In this document: positions 17,741 to 29,100 of the stretch, in pieces
Position numbering within the stretch: the stretch's first letter is position 1
How the letters are laid out: each line of letters opens with the position of its first letter
Source: Haliscomenobacteraceae bacterium
Lineage (GTDB): Bacteria; Bacteroidota; Bacteroidia; Chitinophagales; Saprospiraceae
NCBI GenBank assembly: GCA_947501115.1
Contig: CANMVX010000006.1
Span: 61,587 to 125,586, forward strand
Length of the DNA stretch: 64,000 nucleotides
Direction: 5' to 3'
The notes under the pieces: generated by a model
The model's database searches: none
Told to the model about the DNA's origin: nothing
What the model saw: the letters and a program-made list of their open reading frames with translations, nothing else
Program-made: the position numbers and the translations under genes

Positions 17741-18637
17741 TTATCCTTCATAACCGAACTGCTTTAATGAGTGTTCATCATCGCGCCAATTCTCTCTTAT
17801 TTTAACGAACAGCTCTAAATAAACTTTAGAGGCTAAAAACTTTTCAATATCCATTCTCGATGCCTCACCCAGGGCCTTTAAGGAACTTCCTCCCCGACCA
17901 ATTAAAATGGGTTTCTGGCTTTTTCGGGAAGCAAAAATAGTAGCTTGTATCATTACAATGGGTTTTCCCGAGGTTGTTACATCTTCTTTGAAAGACTCCA
18001 CCCGAACTTCCACCGAATAAGGTATTTCTTGCTTATATTGAAGTAAAATTTTCTCGCGTATAATCTCTGCCACAAAGAATCGCTCATTTCTATCGGTTAG
18101 CTGATCAGCGGGGTAATATTCAGGGCCTTCAGGAAGATTTTCCTTGATAAAGGTCAATAAATCTTCCGTTTGGGTTTGCTTGAGGGCAGAAACGGCAAAA
18201 AAATGAGCATTGGGAAATATATTTCTCTTCCTCTCAATCCATCCTAAAATTTCATCGCGGGTGAGTAAATCTATTTTATTTAATACTAAAACTAAGGGGA
18301 TTTCTAGGGTATTTAACGATTCGTGAAGTGCCTCCAAACTATTGTCAGGTTCCGAAAACTCTGATACCCAAACTAATAAATCAGCATCCTCAAAGCTTCC
18401 CCGGACAGAACTGTTCATTGTTTTTTGCATCCTGTAGGCTGGATTATCAATGAAACCAGGGGTGTCAGAAAAAATGAGTTGAAATTTTTCGCCACTTAAA
18501 ATGCCTAGTATTCTGTGCCTTGTCGTTTGTGGTTTAGGTGTGATGATAGACATCTTTTCTCCCACTAAGGCATTCATTAGTGTTGATTTACCCACATTGG
18601 GTTTACCAATAATATTTACAAAACCGCTTTTAAACAT
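17741..18637 (-). CDS. era: GTPase Era
   Basis: 298 residues. The N-terminal GTPase domain has GKPNVGKSTLMN, DTPGF and NKIDLL. The C-terminal KH domain has the RNA-binding loop IGRGGSSLKALG. Era binds the 3' end of 16S rRNA and helps 30S assembly. All motifs and the length are normal. The gene is upstream of der on the same strand. Confidence 0.96.
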   Translation of the reverse strand: MFKSGFVNIIGKPNVGKSTLMNALVGEKMSIITPKPQTTRHRILGILSGEKFQLIFSDTPGFIDNPAYRMQKTMNSSVRGSFEDADLLVWVSEFSEPDNSLEALHESLNTLEIPLVLVLNKIDLLTRDEILGWIERKRNIFPNAHFFAVSALKQTQTEDLLTFIKENLPEGPEYYPADQLTDRNERFFVAEIIREKILLQYKQEIPYSVEVRVESFKEDVTTSGKPIVMIQATIFASRKSQKPILIGRGGSSLKALGEASRMDIEKFLASKVYLELFVKIRENWRDDEHSLKQFGYEG

Positions 18638-18670
18638 TTTGCAAAGGTAATCATTCGAACAACTTTAAAC

Positions 18671-19258
18671 CTACATTGAGGGTAAAGATTTTGTGGAACC
18701 TTCAATTCGCTCCTCCAGTAATTTGAAAATATAGGGTGGTTTGAATATTCGCCAGTTGAAAGTATTGTAATCTGTACCCATAAAAAACAGGTGATGGATG
18801 CGAGCATCTTTGAAATCGTTGTAAACATGTTTCGGCAGATTCAATAAGGTTACCCAACCTCCTTCCTCTGATACTTCTTCCACCCATTCCTGATAATAAT
18901 CGTCATCGCCACTGTGAAACGTTAATATGTTTTCTCCAATAAGTATATAATGGACAATACCCAAAGCTAACATTTTATCAATGATAGTTCTTTTTAAAAT
19001 CTGACAATCTTCCTCAATACAATCATTCCATTCGCCCAGGAATTCGATGATGGTAAATTTTAAATCATAATCAACCCATAATATTTTAAGATATAAGGTC
19101 TCCGAACCCATATCATCCCACTGCGGGTGGATTAAATAATTATAGATTTTATTATCAAAATAAAATTCGTTGTAAGTTCTATTAAAAAAAGGCGACCTTT
19201 CGTCTTTTGCTGCGGAATAATCATCTATCCATTTGAAAAAAGGTTCAATATCATGCAT
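18671..19258 (-). CDS. hypothetical protein, acidic and aromatic-rich
   Basis: 195 residues, rich in Trp, Tyr, Asp and Glu, with no signal peptide or membrane helix. I do not recognise a family. It starts MHDIEPFFKWIDDYSAAKDERSPFF and contains a run of aspartates (HSGDDDYYQEW). It is 33 bases upstream of era on the same strand and probably belongs to the same transcript. The even, uninterrupted frame and the conserved-looking hydrophobic spacing suggest a real cytosolic protein. Confidence 0.6.
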   Translation of the reverse strand: MHDIEPFFKWIDDYSAAKDERSPFFNRTYNEFYFDNKIYNYLIHPQWDDMGSETLYLKILWVDYDLKFTIIEFLGEWNDCIEEDCQILKRTIIDKMLALGIVHYILIGENILTFHSGDDDYYQEWVEEVSEEGGWVTLLNLPKHVYNDFKDARIHHLFFMGTDYNTFNWRIFKPPYIFKLLEERIEGSTKSLPSM

Positions 19259-19304
19259 ATCTTTAGGTATTTAATAATTTGAAATCTCCCTATTATAGTC
19301 AACA

Positions 19305-19820
19305 ATGATAAAAATTATAATCACTGGGCCTGAATCAACGGGAAAATCAACCCTGACCAAAAGTCTATCTAACTACCTCAAGGAACCTTTTGTTCCAGAA
19401 TTCGCGCGTTATTTTATACCTGCTTTGAAAGAATCATATACAGCTTCGCATCTGATGGACATGGCTCGGGGACAGCTTTTCTGGCATCAATTATATAGGT
19501 CAAATGCTAATAAAGTACTCCTTTGTGACACTGGCGTGGAAGCCATAGATATTTGGTTTCAATATCGTTTTGGTAGTATTGACCCACAAATACGGGCACT
19601 TTTTATAGCCGATGAAGAGTGTGTTTATTTAGTGTGCAAACCTGATATACCTTGGGAGGCAGACCCTATGCGGGAGACTCCACATCAAAGACCGCAAATA
19701 TTTGATTCTTTTATCTCTCTTTTAAATCAATTCGGAAAAAAATACTATATCGTTGAGGGCGAACATGAAGAGGATAGATGGCGCTGTACTTTGAGCCATT
19801 TGAACAAAATATTAATTTAA
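19305..19820 (+). CDS. NadR-like P-loop kinase (AAA_28 family)
   Basis: 171 residues. The Walker A is GPESTGKSTL (residues 8-17), followed by FVPEFARYF, a DTG motif in LLCDTGVEAIDIWF, and the characteristic PDIPWEADPMRE loop. These match the ribosylnicotinamide-kinase domain of NadR, without the N-terminal nucleotidyltransferase or DNA-binding domains. It may phosphorylate a nucleoside or a vitamin precursor; the substrate is not shown. It ends just before the TPP riboswitch and receptor, so a role in thiamin salvage is possible, although the riboswitch does not control it. Confidence 0.75.
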   Translation: MIKIIITGPESTGKSTLTKSLSNYLKEPFVPEFARYFIPALKESYTASHLMDMARGQLFWHQLYRSNANKVLLCDTGVEAIDIWFQYRFGSIDPQIRALFIADEECVYLVCKPDIPWEADPMRETPHQRPQIFDSFISLLNQFGKKYYIVEGEHEEDRWRCTLSHLNKILI

Positions 19821-19844
19821 TTTTTTTTACGCTTATTTTTTTTG

Positions 19845-19852
19845 TAATTTTG
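19845..19852 (+). promoter_or_regulatory. -7 box for the TPP riboswitch transcript
   Basis: TAATTTTG fits the Bacteroidota TAnnTTTG consensus and lies 7 bases before the 5' strand of the riboswitch P1 stem. A T-rich stretch precedes it, without a clear -33 TTTG. Confidence 0.5.
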
Positions 19853-19856
19853 CATT

Positions 19857-19941
19857 CTCTCATTTGGGGTGCTACCATTTTGGTACGCTGAGATTATACC
19901 CATTGAACCTGGCCGGGTAATTCCGGAAAGGAAAATGAGCA
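19857..19941 (+). ncRNA. TPP (thi-box) riboswitch
   Basis: The conserved thi-box is present: GGGGTGC (19866-19872), CTGAGA (19888-19893), ATACCC and GAACCTG, then the GGAAAGG end. The P1 stem is CTCATTT (19859-19865) with AAATGAG (19933-19939). Downstream, CTTTCCG (19967-19973) can pair with CGGAAAG of the aptamer, and ACCCCAATG (19975-19983) can pair with the 5' strand CATTTGGGGT. Both would compete with ligand-bound folding. It therefore likely turns off the TonB receptor gene that starts at 20018 when TPP is plentiful. Confidence 0.93.
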
Positions 19942-20017
19942 TCGTTCGCGGTGCCTGCTGAACGAACTTTCCGAACCCCAATGGATCGTTATTTTTAATT
20001 TTAATTCTTTATTAAAA

Positions 20018-22432
20018 ATGAAGATTCAATTTTCTATTTACCTCACCCTGGGTTTTTCCTTTTATTTGTTTTCTCAAGGTACTATTTCTGGAAACATTAG
20101 AGATGGCAGTGGAAATCATATTGAGGGGGTGTCTATTTCTTTAGAAAATGCCTCATTTGGCGTTGCATCCAATAGCAAAGGCGATTTTTTAATCGACAAC
20201 ATCCCTTTTGGTGATTACACGATAGTAATTTCTGCTATCGGTTACACTACTTATAAGGAAAAATTGAGGTTGACTGAAAAGCCAGTAAACCTTCGGGTAC
20301 TGCTATCTCCGGAAAGCTATTTGCTTAATGAAATTGGTATAGTTAGTACGCGCGCGACAAACGAAACCCCTGTAGCTTATCAGTCCATTTCAGCGGAAGA
20401 TATAAAAGATCATAATCAAGGTCAGGATTTACCCTATCTTCTGCGATTTACCCCATCGCTGGTAGTTAATTCCGATGCAGGTTCGGGTATTGGCTACACT
20501 GGCATGAGAATCAGAGGTGCTGATATTACCAGGATCAATGTGACGCTTAACGGTATTCCAGTGAATGATGCAGAATCTCATGGCGTATTCTGGGTGAATA
20601 TGCCCGATTTGGCCAGCTCTATCTCTGATTTACAAATACAACGGGGTGTAGGTACTTCTACGAATGGCAGTGGTGCATTTGGTGCATCTATTCATTTGAA
20701 TACCAACGTAAATAGTGAAAAAGCCTATGTTTCTTCTCAACAATCTTTTGGCTCTTTTAATTCATGGAAGAGAAACCTTAAACTAGGTACCGGAAATATA
20801 GGTAATGGCTTTTCATTTGATGCCAGATTGTCGAAAATTTCTTCGGACGGATACATTGACAGGGCTAAAGCTGATTTAAATAGCTTTTCCTTGTTTGGAA
20901 CCTGGAAACAAAAGAATTCAGTAATGAGGTTCTCTATTATTGACGGAAGTGAGCGGACCTATCAGGCATGGAATGGTGTTCCGCTCTCGCTGGAAGCAGA
21001 CTGGAATACCAGGACATTTAATTCTGCCGGAGCAGAAAGACAAGGTTCTCCTCATCCCGATGAGATTGATAACTACCGCCAAACGCATTACCAATGGCAT
21101 TACGATAGATTATGGTCATCGAAATTTACTTCCAATATTGCTTTACATTATACAAAAGGTAGGGGCTATTTTGAGCAATTTCGAAGTAATCAAGAGGCTT
21201 CGGATTATTCCTATTCCCTTCCTAAGGGCATAGATCCTACAACTATTATTGATGTGATCCGTCGTCGCTGGCTTGATAATGATTTCTATGGGGGTATTTT
21301 TTCGATTACTTATAAAAATGCTAAAATTCAATCTGTTTTTGGAGGCGCAGTGCATAATTATGAAGGTCAACATTTTGGAGAACTCACCTGGGCATCCATA
21401 GCCGGAAATACTTTCCCTGACCACAGATATTACGATAATTTAGCAACAAAATTTGAGGCAAATGCTTACTGGAAAAATAATATTGAGATTTTACCCAATG
21501 TTTCCGCTTGGACTGATTTTCAACTTCGACACATTAATTATCAATTCGAAGGATTTAATGATGCCGGCACCCGTATCCCTTCCGTTGAAAAATTAACTTT
21601 TTTTAATCCTAAAGCAGGTTTGTTTTGGGAATTTAAACCAAATTATAATCTGTTTCTCTCCTACGCTATCGCAAATAGAGAACCAAATAGAGACGATTAT
21701 GTGGATAATTTAAAGTCATCCAGACCAAAAGCTGAAAATTTACAAGACATAGAATTGGGATTTCGTGCCTCAAATAAGTCCTTTCAATGGGAAGTAAATG
21801 GCTTTTACATGAAATATAAAAACCTGCTGGTACAAACAGGCAGATTAAATGATGTAGGTGCGTATATCAGGGAAAATATGCCTGATGCTTATCGTATTGG
21901 GGTAGAATGGCAAGCCGGATGGCAAATAAACTCAGCTCTTGAAATAAAATCTAATCTGGCAGTGAGTGCTAATAAAATAGGTTCTTATACGGCTTTTATC
22001 GACGATTATGACGAAAATTGGGCATGGAAAGGACAGGTGGCTTTACCATTTACTGGCACAGATATTGCCTTTTCACCAGGAATCATCGCGGCGGCTGAAC
22101 TTAAATGGTCTCTTTTTTCTCATCTTCCGTTCTTTTTGGAAAATCCATTGGAGGTCATTTGGAATGCCAAATACGTAAGTCGCCAGTATTTAGACAATAC
22201 GGGGAATGAACAAAATGTAATTCCATCCTTCTTTGTTAATGATGCTGCCATCAGATTTCAGTTAAAGAAGAATATAACCCTTTCTGGGAATGTTTTTAAT
22301 GTGTTAAACCATCGTTATTTTAGCAACGGCTGGGTTTACAGTAGTTTCCTGAATGGTCAATTGCAAAGCGATATTGGCGTCTATCCACAAGCAGGAAGAC
22401 ATTTTTTCGTTGGTTTTGAAGTTGGATTTTAA
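20018..22432 (+). CDS. TonB-dependent receptor under TPP riboswitch control (probable thiamin or precursor uptake)
   Basis: 804 residues. A signal peptide is followed by a carboxypeptidase-regulatory-like domain (GTISGNIRDGSG to about residue 95), the plug domain (about 110-225, including GMRIRGADITRINVTLNGIP) and an outer-membrane barrel ending in a C-terminal aromatic residue (FFVGFEVGF). It moves a ligand across the outer membrane using TonB energy. The ligand is inferred from the upstream TPP riboswitch; such riboswitch-controlled receptors are known in Bacteroidota. It has no SusD partner. It is convergent with the barrel protein gene at 22434, one base away. Confidence 0.9.
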   Translation: MKIQFSIYLTLGFSFYLFSQGTISGNIRDGSGNHIEGVSISLENASFGVASNSKGDFLIDNIPFGDYTIVISAIGYTTYKEKLRLTEKPVNLRVLLSPESYLLNEIGIVSTRATNETPVAYQSISAEDIKDHNQGQDLPYLLRFTPSLVVNSDAGSGIGYTGMRIRGADITRINVTLNGIPVNDAESHGVFWVNMPDLASSISDLQIQRGVGTSTNGSGAFGASIHLNTNVNSEKAYVSSQQSFGSFNSWKRNLKLGTGNIGNGFSFDARLSKISSDGYIDRAKADLNSFSLFGTWKQKNSVMRFSIIDGSERTYQAWNGVPLSLEADWNTRTFNSAGAERQGSPHPDEIDNYRQTHYQWHYDRLWSSKFTSNIALHYTKGRGYFEQFRSNQEASDYSYSLPKGIDPTTIIDVIRRRWLDNDFYGGIFSITYKNAKIQSVFGGAVHNYEGQHFGELTWASIAGNTFPDHRYYDNLATKFEANAYWKNNIEILPNVSAWTDFQLRHINYQFEGFNDAGTRIPSVEKLTFFNPKAGLFWEFKPNYNLFLSYAIANREPNRDDYVDNLKSSRPKAENLQDIELGFRASNKSFQWEVNGFYMKYKNLLVQTGRLNDVGAYIRENMPDAYRIGVEWQAGWQINSALEIKSNLAVSANKIGSYTAFIDDYDENWAWKGQVALPFTGTDIAFSPGIIAAAELKWSLFSHLPFFLENPLEVIWNAKYVSRQYLDNTGNEQNVIPSFFVNDAAIRFQLKKNITLSGNVFNVLNHRYFSNGWVYSSFLNGQLQSDIGVYPQAGRHFFVGFEVGF

Positions 22433-22433
22433 G

Positions 22434-23030
22434 TTAAAAATTTACCGTAAATCCAAATCTGAAGGTGAAAGGGGAGATGTAGTAAAGCGTAGATTCCGGC
22501 GTCTGCAGGTTGTACAAGGCAACAATTTCGAATTTGGTGTTGCCTTGTCCACTACTATATCCACCTCCTACATAAACATTGTTTTGTTGCAACCTGTCGG
22601 TGTATAATTTTGGTCCATCGGCAGAAACAAAGGCTTGATTAGCTATTTCATATTCTGCATGAGCAAAGATGGCAGAGATAACTTTTACCCGGGTAAATAC
22701 ACCCACTCCCCAGTTTACGGGCGTTATTTTGTTGATAAAATATCGTCCGGAATACCTCGAGGCAAGAAAACTAACTCTGGGTCCAACGCTCCATCTTGGT
22801 AAAATCTTGTATCCAACCATTGGACTCGCTCCAAGTTGAAGCACATTTAAACCGGATTGTCCTGAAAACCCCAAATTTAATCCTCCGCCATACCAGATTT
22901 TTGTGGACACAACACTAGATTCCTTCGTTGGCTGTTTTTGATATTTTAATCCGGAACTTGCCTGTCCGCTTATATCCGATAATTTTAAAACAAAAATTAT
23001 TCCAATAAATAAACATCTTATAGCTTTCAT
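22434..23030 (-). CDS. outer-membrane beta-barrel-like protein, unknown function
   Basis: 198 residues with an N-terminal signal peptide (IRCLFIGIIFVLKLSDISGQ). The mature part has alternating hydrophobic and polar strands rich in Gly, Tyr and Arg, ending FRFGFTVNF, a typical barrel terminus. It resembles small OmpW/porin-like Bacteroidota proteins, but no family is certain. It is monocistronic as far as can be seen, divergent from the giant surface protein at 23171. Confidence 0.6.
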   Translation of the reverse strand: MKAIRCLFIGIIFVLKLSDISGQASSGLKYQKQPTKESSVVSTKIWYGGGLNLGFSGQSGLNVLQLGASPMVGYKILPRWSVGPRVSFLASRYSGRYFINKITPVNWGVGVFTRVKVISAIFAHAEYEIANQAFVSADGPKLYTDRLQQNNVYVGGGYSSGQGNTKFEIVALYNLQTPESTLYYISPFTFRFGFTVNF

Positions 23031-23170
23031 ATTGTTTGGTTTACTTTTCTTTTAGTTGTTGATTAAGTCTAATTCCAAAAAAGACTGTAATTTACACCTT
23101 CAATTGCAAAAACAGAAAGGAATAAATTTTATGGTCTGTCGTTATTATCCCATGTCACAATATTAATGCA

Positions 23171-26100
23171 ATGAGACATTATTTAGTTTTATTGTTCACC
23201 ATTTCGTTTTTTTTTAATGTAAAGGCTCAAAACTGCGGTTTTCAAGGGCCCAAACCTATTTATTTTGACTCCATTTTTGCTTATGATATCAATGTATTCG
23301 ATTATATAAAAGATGATTTATCGGGAGGTCAAAAAATTGATAGTATAACTTTGCGCTTTATCTCACCTGAATTATCAAAACTATCTATTTCGCTCATTTC
23401 GCCTAAAGGTGATACTGTTTTTTTAGTAGGTTCAATCAATGATTATGTTGATAATGATATTTTAGGAGGTATTTATAAACTAACTTTTATTCCAACCAGT
23501 ATATCAACGGATACTTTTCGATGGCAAAATGATTATCCTGGCATTCAACCCAATGGGGTGTATTTTCCATTCAAGAATGACTTACAGGGTTTTACTGGAA
23601 AGGTCAATGGTATTTGGAAATTACTCGTTAATACCAAAGGTGCTGAAAATGAAATCAGTGGTGATTTAAATAGTATTCGGGACGTTAAAATTCATTTTGC
23701 TATTGACGATGGGGACAATTGTTGTAAAGCCAATGCGGGAGAACTAAAGGACACCATCATCAACGCTTGTGCCGGCAATACAGAGCTTGTTACTTTGCCT
23801 GCGCCTATTTATGCCCGCACAACAGATATACCTGATACCACTTTATATGGTTACGGATACATGATTTATAGAAATGATACCGTTTTTGATGTGTCGTCCA
23901 ACAGAGATCTTAGAAATCTTCCTCCAGGAAGTTATAAAGCGAAGGGGTTTTCATTTATAAAAGACTCCATTTCTATTTTCAAATCTTTCATTGGGAAAAA
24001 AACATCTTCAGAGGTACTGGCTATTTTACAAAATCCAGCGACTAAAAAAGATACCTGTGGCGCTCTGTCAACCGGTGAGTACGTATTTAATCTCACCCCT
24101 ACCAACTGTGTTAAAAAGTTAACCTGGATACTTCCTAAAGGCGATAGTATCCTTTTTGATGGGAAGTTTCTTAAACAAGAAGGCGTTTATAAGCAGGTGA
24201 TTCCCAAAATAGGAGCCTGTGATAGCGTAACGGAACTTAATATTAAATTTATAGATTTCATTTGTCCAAAAGGGACATTTCAGGTGGGTGATTCTACGTT
24301 TAGAAAGGAAGGTACTTTTTTAGTTAAACTGAGGGCATTATCTGGTTGTGATAGTTTGGTTAATGTGAAACTTAAATACTATGGCAGAAATCTTAAAATT
24401 ATTTTGCCAGAGGACTTAACCTGTGTCAGAAATTCGGTTTCTATAGATGTCCGTGGAACAAAGTCAGATATTTACAATACTACCTTTGAATGGAGGAAAT
24501 TAGATGCCTCCATTGGTACCCCGATAGTTTTGGGCACTAATCCATTACTAACTGTTTCTGAGGCTGGTTTTTATCAGTTGAATATTATGTATAATGAGGA
24601 GAAGTTATGCACTGATACCTTGTTGCAGGTAATTGAAAATAAGGCTATTCCTCAAATAACAAAAGGTACTCTTTTACCATACACTTGCAAGGTAGATTCG
24701 GTCATTATGGGCGGTACTTTAACGTCCGAAGGAATTGAATTTAGCTATTTATGGTCAACCTTAGATGGTAAGTTGGGGTCAAAGAAAAATGAAAAATTTG
24801 CCTACGCCTTATCCCCCGGTAATTATAAATTTAAGGTCTCAAACATTATAAATGGATGTCGGGATAGCACAGATATTACCATTCAGGCAGATACCTTAAG
24901 ACCAGTGGCGTTAGGTGGTGGGGATAAATTCCTAACCTGTGCAATCAATACTGTGACCATAGGAAGTGCACTTTCAGATGGGGGTAGTGGATTTATTACC
25001 AGATGGAATATTATTCAATCAAATAATATCTCTTTTTTCTCCCAACCCACAAGAAAGACACAAACCTTAAGTTCTCCAGGTATTTTTAGGTATAATGTGG
25101 AGAACTCCAGAAATGGTTGTAAGGATAGTGTTACAGTAAATGTAGCAATGGATACACTGCTGCCAACCATCAGTTTACCCCTTTCTGATACCTTGAATTG
25201 TGTAACGGGTAATGCTACATTGAAACTTTCAGTGAGCAGTCTTAACAGAATAAGGTTCAGTTGGAAAGGAGAGCAGGGTGGGGTGATAGGAGCTGAATCG
25301 ACTTTGTTGCAACCGACCATTAAAAATGCCGGTTTTTATAGAGTTACTTTGCTTGATACAATCAATAGTTGTAGCAGAGAAACGGGCATTTCTATTACGG
25401 AAAATTGTAAACCTAAACTTTTTCCCAACAAAGCAGATTCAATTAATTGCGTTAGGGATATTGTAAATTATACGGCAGGAATAAGAAATTCAAATGCAGT
25501 TACCACTTATAACTGGAGTCCGTTCCCAGGAAATAATTGTTTGCTTAGCGGTCAGGGTACTACAAATATTAGCGTAAATTGCCCAGGGGTGTATCGTTTA
25601 ATTGCCACAAATACGGTCTTTAATTATTCGGATACCTTGCTTGTTGAAATTATGGAAGATAAGCTTAAACCTAACGTGGTTATAGCAAAACCTGATACCA
25701 TAACCTGTAATCAAAAGGTAATAAAAGTAGATGGTTCAGGTTCTTCCTCAGGCAGCATCTTTAAATACGTTTGGTTGAATGCCAATGGGGATACAGTTAC
25801 CACTTTACCCTCTTTTAATACTATAAAACCTGAGTTATACTCTTTAGAAATTACTAATAAACAAAATGGATGTTTCGCCACGGGGCAGGTAAATGTTTTT
25901 CAAGATGAAGCGTTACCCGTAATCAAATTTTTTAAAACTACTTATCCATGTAATCAGGATTCTTTTGCTTACGCACCACAGGTAATCCCTGTAAATCCAA
26001 GGTTTACCTATAAATGGAGTGGAACGGGCATTTATAAAAATGCAGATAGTTTGCAAGTCTGGATAAATAAACCAGGGAAATATTTCCTGGAAATTACCGA

Positions 26101-29100
26101 TCCCTCTCAAAATTGTATAGTTATTGATTCTGTTCAGGTGGACGATCAACCCTGTCCTCCCTGTCTAAAATTGATTGGAACGCCTGATACTTTAACTTGT
26201 TCCCGAAGAGAAACAACCCTGCAAGTTGATTTGTGCAGAACCTGCCTGAATTGTGATATTCGGTGGACAGGACCTGGTATTTTACCTGGTAGTGACTTTA
26301 GAAATCAACGGGTGGACAGACCAGGAACCTATACGCTAAGAGGATTGGCTGCCAATGGAAAGGAGACGACCTTTGAAGTGATGGTGATAGGAGATTTAGT
26401 ACCCCCACCTATTAAAGATCCAGAGAATTATACCTTGAATTGCTTGATTGATAAGGTCAGTTTATCAGCACCTGTTTTAAGACCTGACACAAATTTTCTA
26501 TATAAATGGCTGCCGCCTATCGGGGAAAATATAGCAGTATTAAACGAATATAATCTCCAGGCAACTTCAGCAGGATTATATCAGGTATATATTACAAATA
26601 AACGTAATTCGTGTATTAATTTTGCAGAGGTTTTGGTGCGCGTGGACCGGAATAAACCAAGAGCCAATGCAGGTGCCGATAAATTATTGACCTGTGCACA
26701 AACTCAGTTTAATCTGGATGGTTCTGCCTCAGCAAACGATAGAGATAGATTTACTTATCTTTGGGAAGGTAAAAATGGAGGCCGCGTTCTTGGTGGTAAG
26801 AGCACCCTCAATCCATTTATAACCGAGTCTGGGTCTTATTATCTTACTGTCACGGATGGCGTTAATGGTTGTTCGTCGGTAGATAGTATGGTGGTTTTAA
26901 AAGATAATAATTTACCCTTTTTACCTTCTTTCAATGATTCAACCTTGCTTTGTAAAAAAAGAGAATTAACTTATTTAGGAAAATTACCGTCTTCCACAGG
27001 ATTTTCGGGAAAGTGGTGCGAGTTGGATACCTTAGGAAATAGAACCAATTGTAGCAGCGATCTTAGGAAGGTGTTTTCTGCAGGGGGACTTTATCGTTTT
27101 GAAGTACAAAATACCTTGACGGGGTGTGTAAATGGTATAAGTGTTCTTATAAAAGAAGATTTTAATAGTCCCGCCGTTGACTATCCTTCCAGTGATACCT
27201 TAAGATGTAATAAGCCAATTATTCAACTTAAGCCAAATCTGTTTGGGGATACCCTGAATTATACGTTTAGCTGGATGGCTAATAGTGGCAGATCGATGAT
27301 TGAAAGGACAAATATTTCACCTCGTTTATTTAGAGAAGATATTTACCGGGTGCAGATCACAGAAAAGAATAATGGCTGTACCAGAACAGATACTATTTTT
27401 ATAAAAGCAGATTTAAATCAACCTTCTGTCAATGCAGGAAAGGATACACTACTCACTTGTCTGCATCCTGTTATAAAACTTCAAGGGGTAGCGAAGCCGA
27501 ATTCTACGTCAGGGGTAATTTCCTACAAGTGGTACTCTGAGAACAGTGTTATACAGTCAGGTGCATTGACAGCCAATGCCTCGGTAGATAAAACCGGACT
27601 TTTCTGGTTACTGGTAGAAGATTCGGGGAACTTTTGTCAAGCAGTAGATATCGTTCAGGTAGGAGATGGATTTAATAAACCAAAAATAAATTTGAATTTA
27701 GCGGATGGGCTTACCCTCAGTTGCAAAAAGGACGCTATTCGCCTGGACGCAACGCCTTCAGTAAGTGCTTATAATTTTCCCTTAAGATTTTTATGGAAAG
27801 AAAAGGTTGGGGGAAAAATTAGTTCTGTGCCCGATATGGCTGCCGTAAGTGTTACTCAAACAGGTACTTATGAAGTTAAAGTTACAGATCTTGTAACAGG
27901 GTGTGAATCGTTGTTACCTCTTGAGGTCATTGGCGATTTTGTTAAACCTGGATTTAAACTAATAGATACCGTCGCTCTTTCTTGTCGCGTTAAAGAGGTT
28001 TGGATGGCTCCTACGGCTATTTTCCCCAGTTCTGCTTTGTTTAAATGGATTCCTCCTTTGGATTTAAAGCCCATAGTAAATGGAAATCAACTCTTAGCCA
28101 GGGAGATAGGTTTGTATAAGTTGGAATTAACGCGTCCGGATAATGGTTGCTCTTTTACAGATTCTGTATTGGTGTATTATGATAACAGACCCATAGGATT
28201 AAAGGTAGAGGTACCCCAAACGTTGAATTGTTCCAGGACTCAAACGTTGGTAACTGTTAAAGTCCCTTCCAATCAGGCATATAGATATTTGTGGTCAACG
28301 CCCAACGGTGAAATATTTGGTTCTCCTAATGGTTCTTCTACACTGGCAAGGAAAGAAGGAAATTATAACGTAGTCGTTGAGGAGGTTTCTTCAGGTTGTA
28401 CAGAGGAGGCGTCGGTTCGGGTTATTTATTATGCTCCTGTGATTGATTCAGTCCAATATGATGTAATACCCCCTGGTTGCATTGGCGGACCAAAAGGGGA
28501 GTTGAAAATCAATAAAATATATGGTGGAACGCCTCCTTTTTCTCGTTTTTTAAGTAATTCCAGTTCATTACAGCGTCTTGAGTTAACTTCTGCAGGTCCA
28601 CAAATTCTCATTTTAATAGATTCCCTTGGATGTAAAAAGGAGTTTCCCTTTTTAGTTCCCGAGCCTATACTTCCAACAGTGGCTCTTGGAAATGATACAG
28701 TGATAGTAGCAGGGGACAGCTTGATATTAGGGGCAAATATTCCGATTATTCCCGGTGCAAACTATCGCTGGAATCCCTCCTTAAATCATTTGAATACAAA
28801 ATCTCCATTTATTCAGGTAGCGCCAGTTAATACCACTGTTTACAGGCTTGAAGTGATTTCTTCCAATGGCTGTAAAGCAACCGACGTAATTAATGTAAGA
28901 GTTACTCAGGATATTGAAGTATTTATTCCAAATGTTTTTTCACCTAATGGTGACGGTGTAAATGATTTTTTCACCATTTTTGCGTCTGAAATAATCACAG
29001 AAATTGCTTCCCTAAGAATTTACAGTAGAACGGGAAATTTATTATTTGATGGTAAATCTCTCGCTCCTGGCGATGAAATGATGGGTTGGGACGGAAAACA

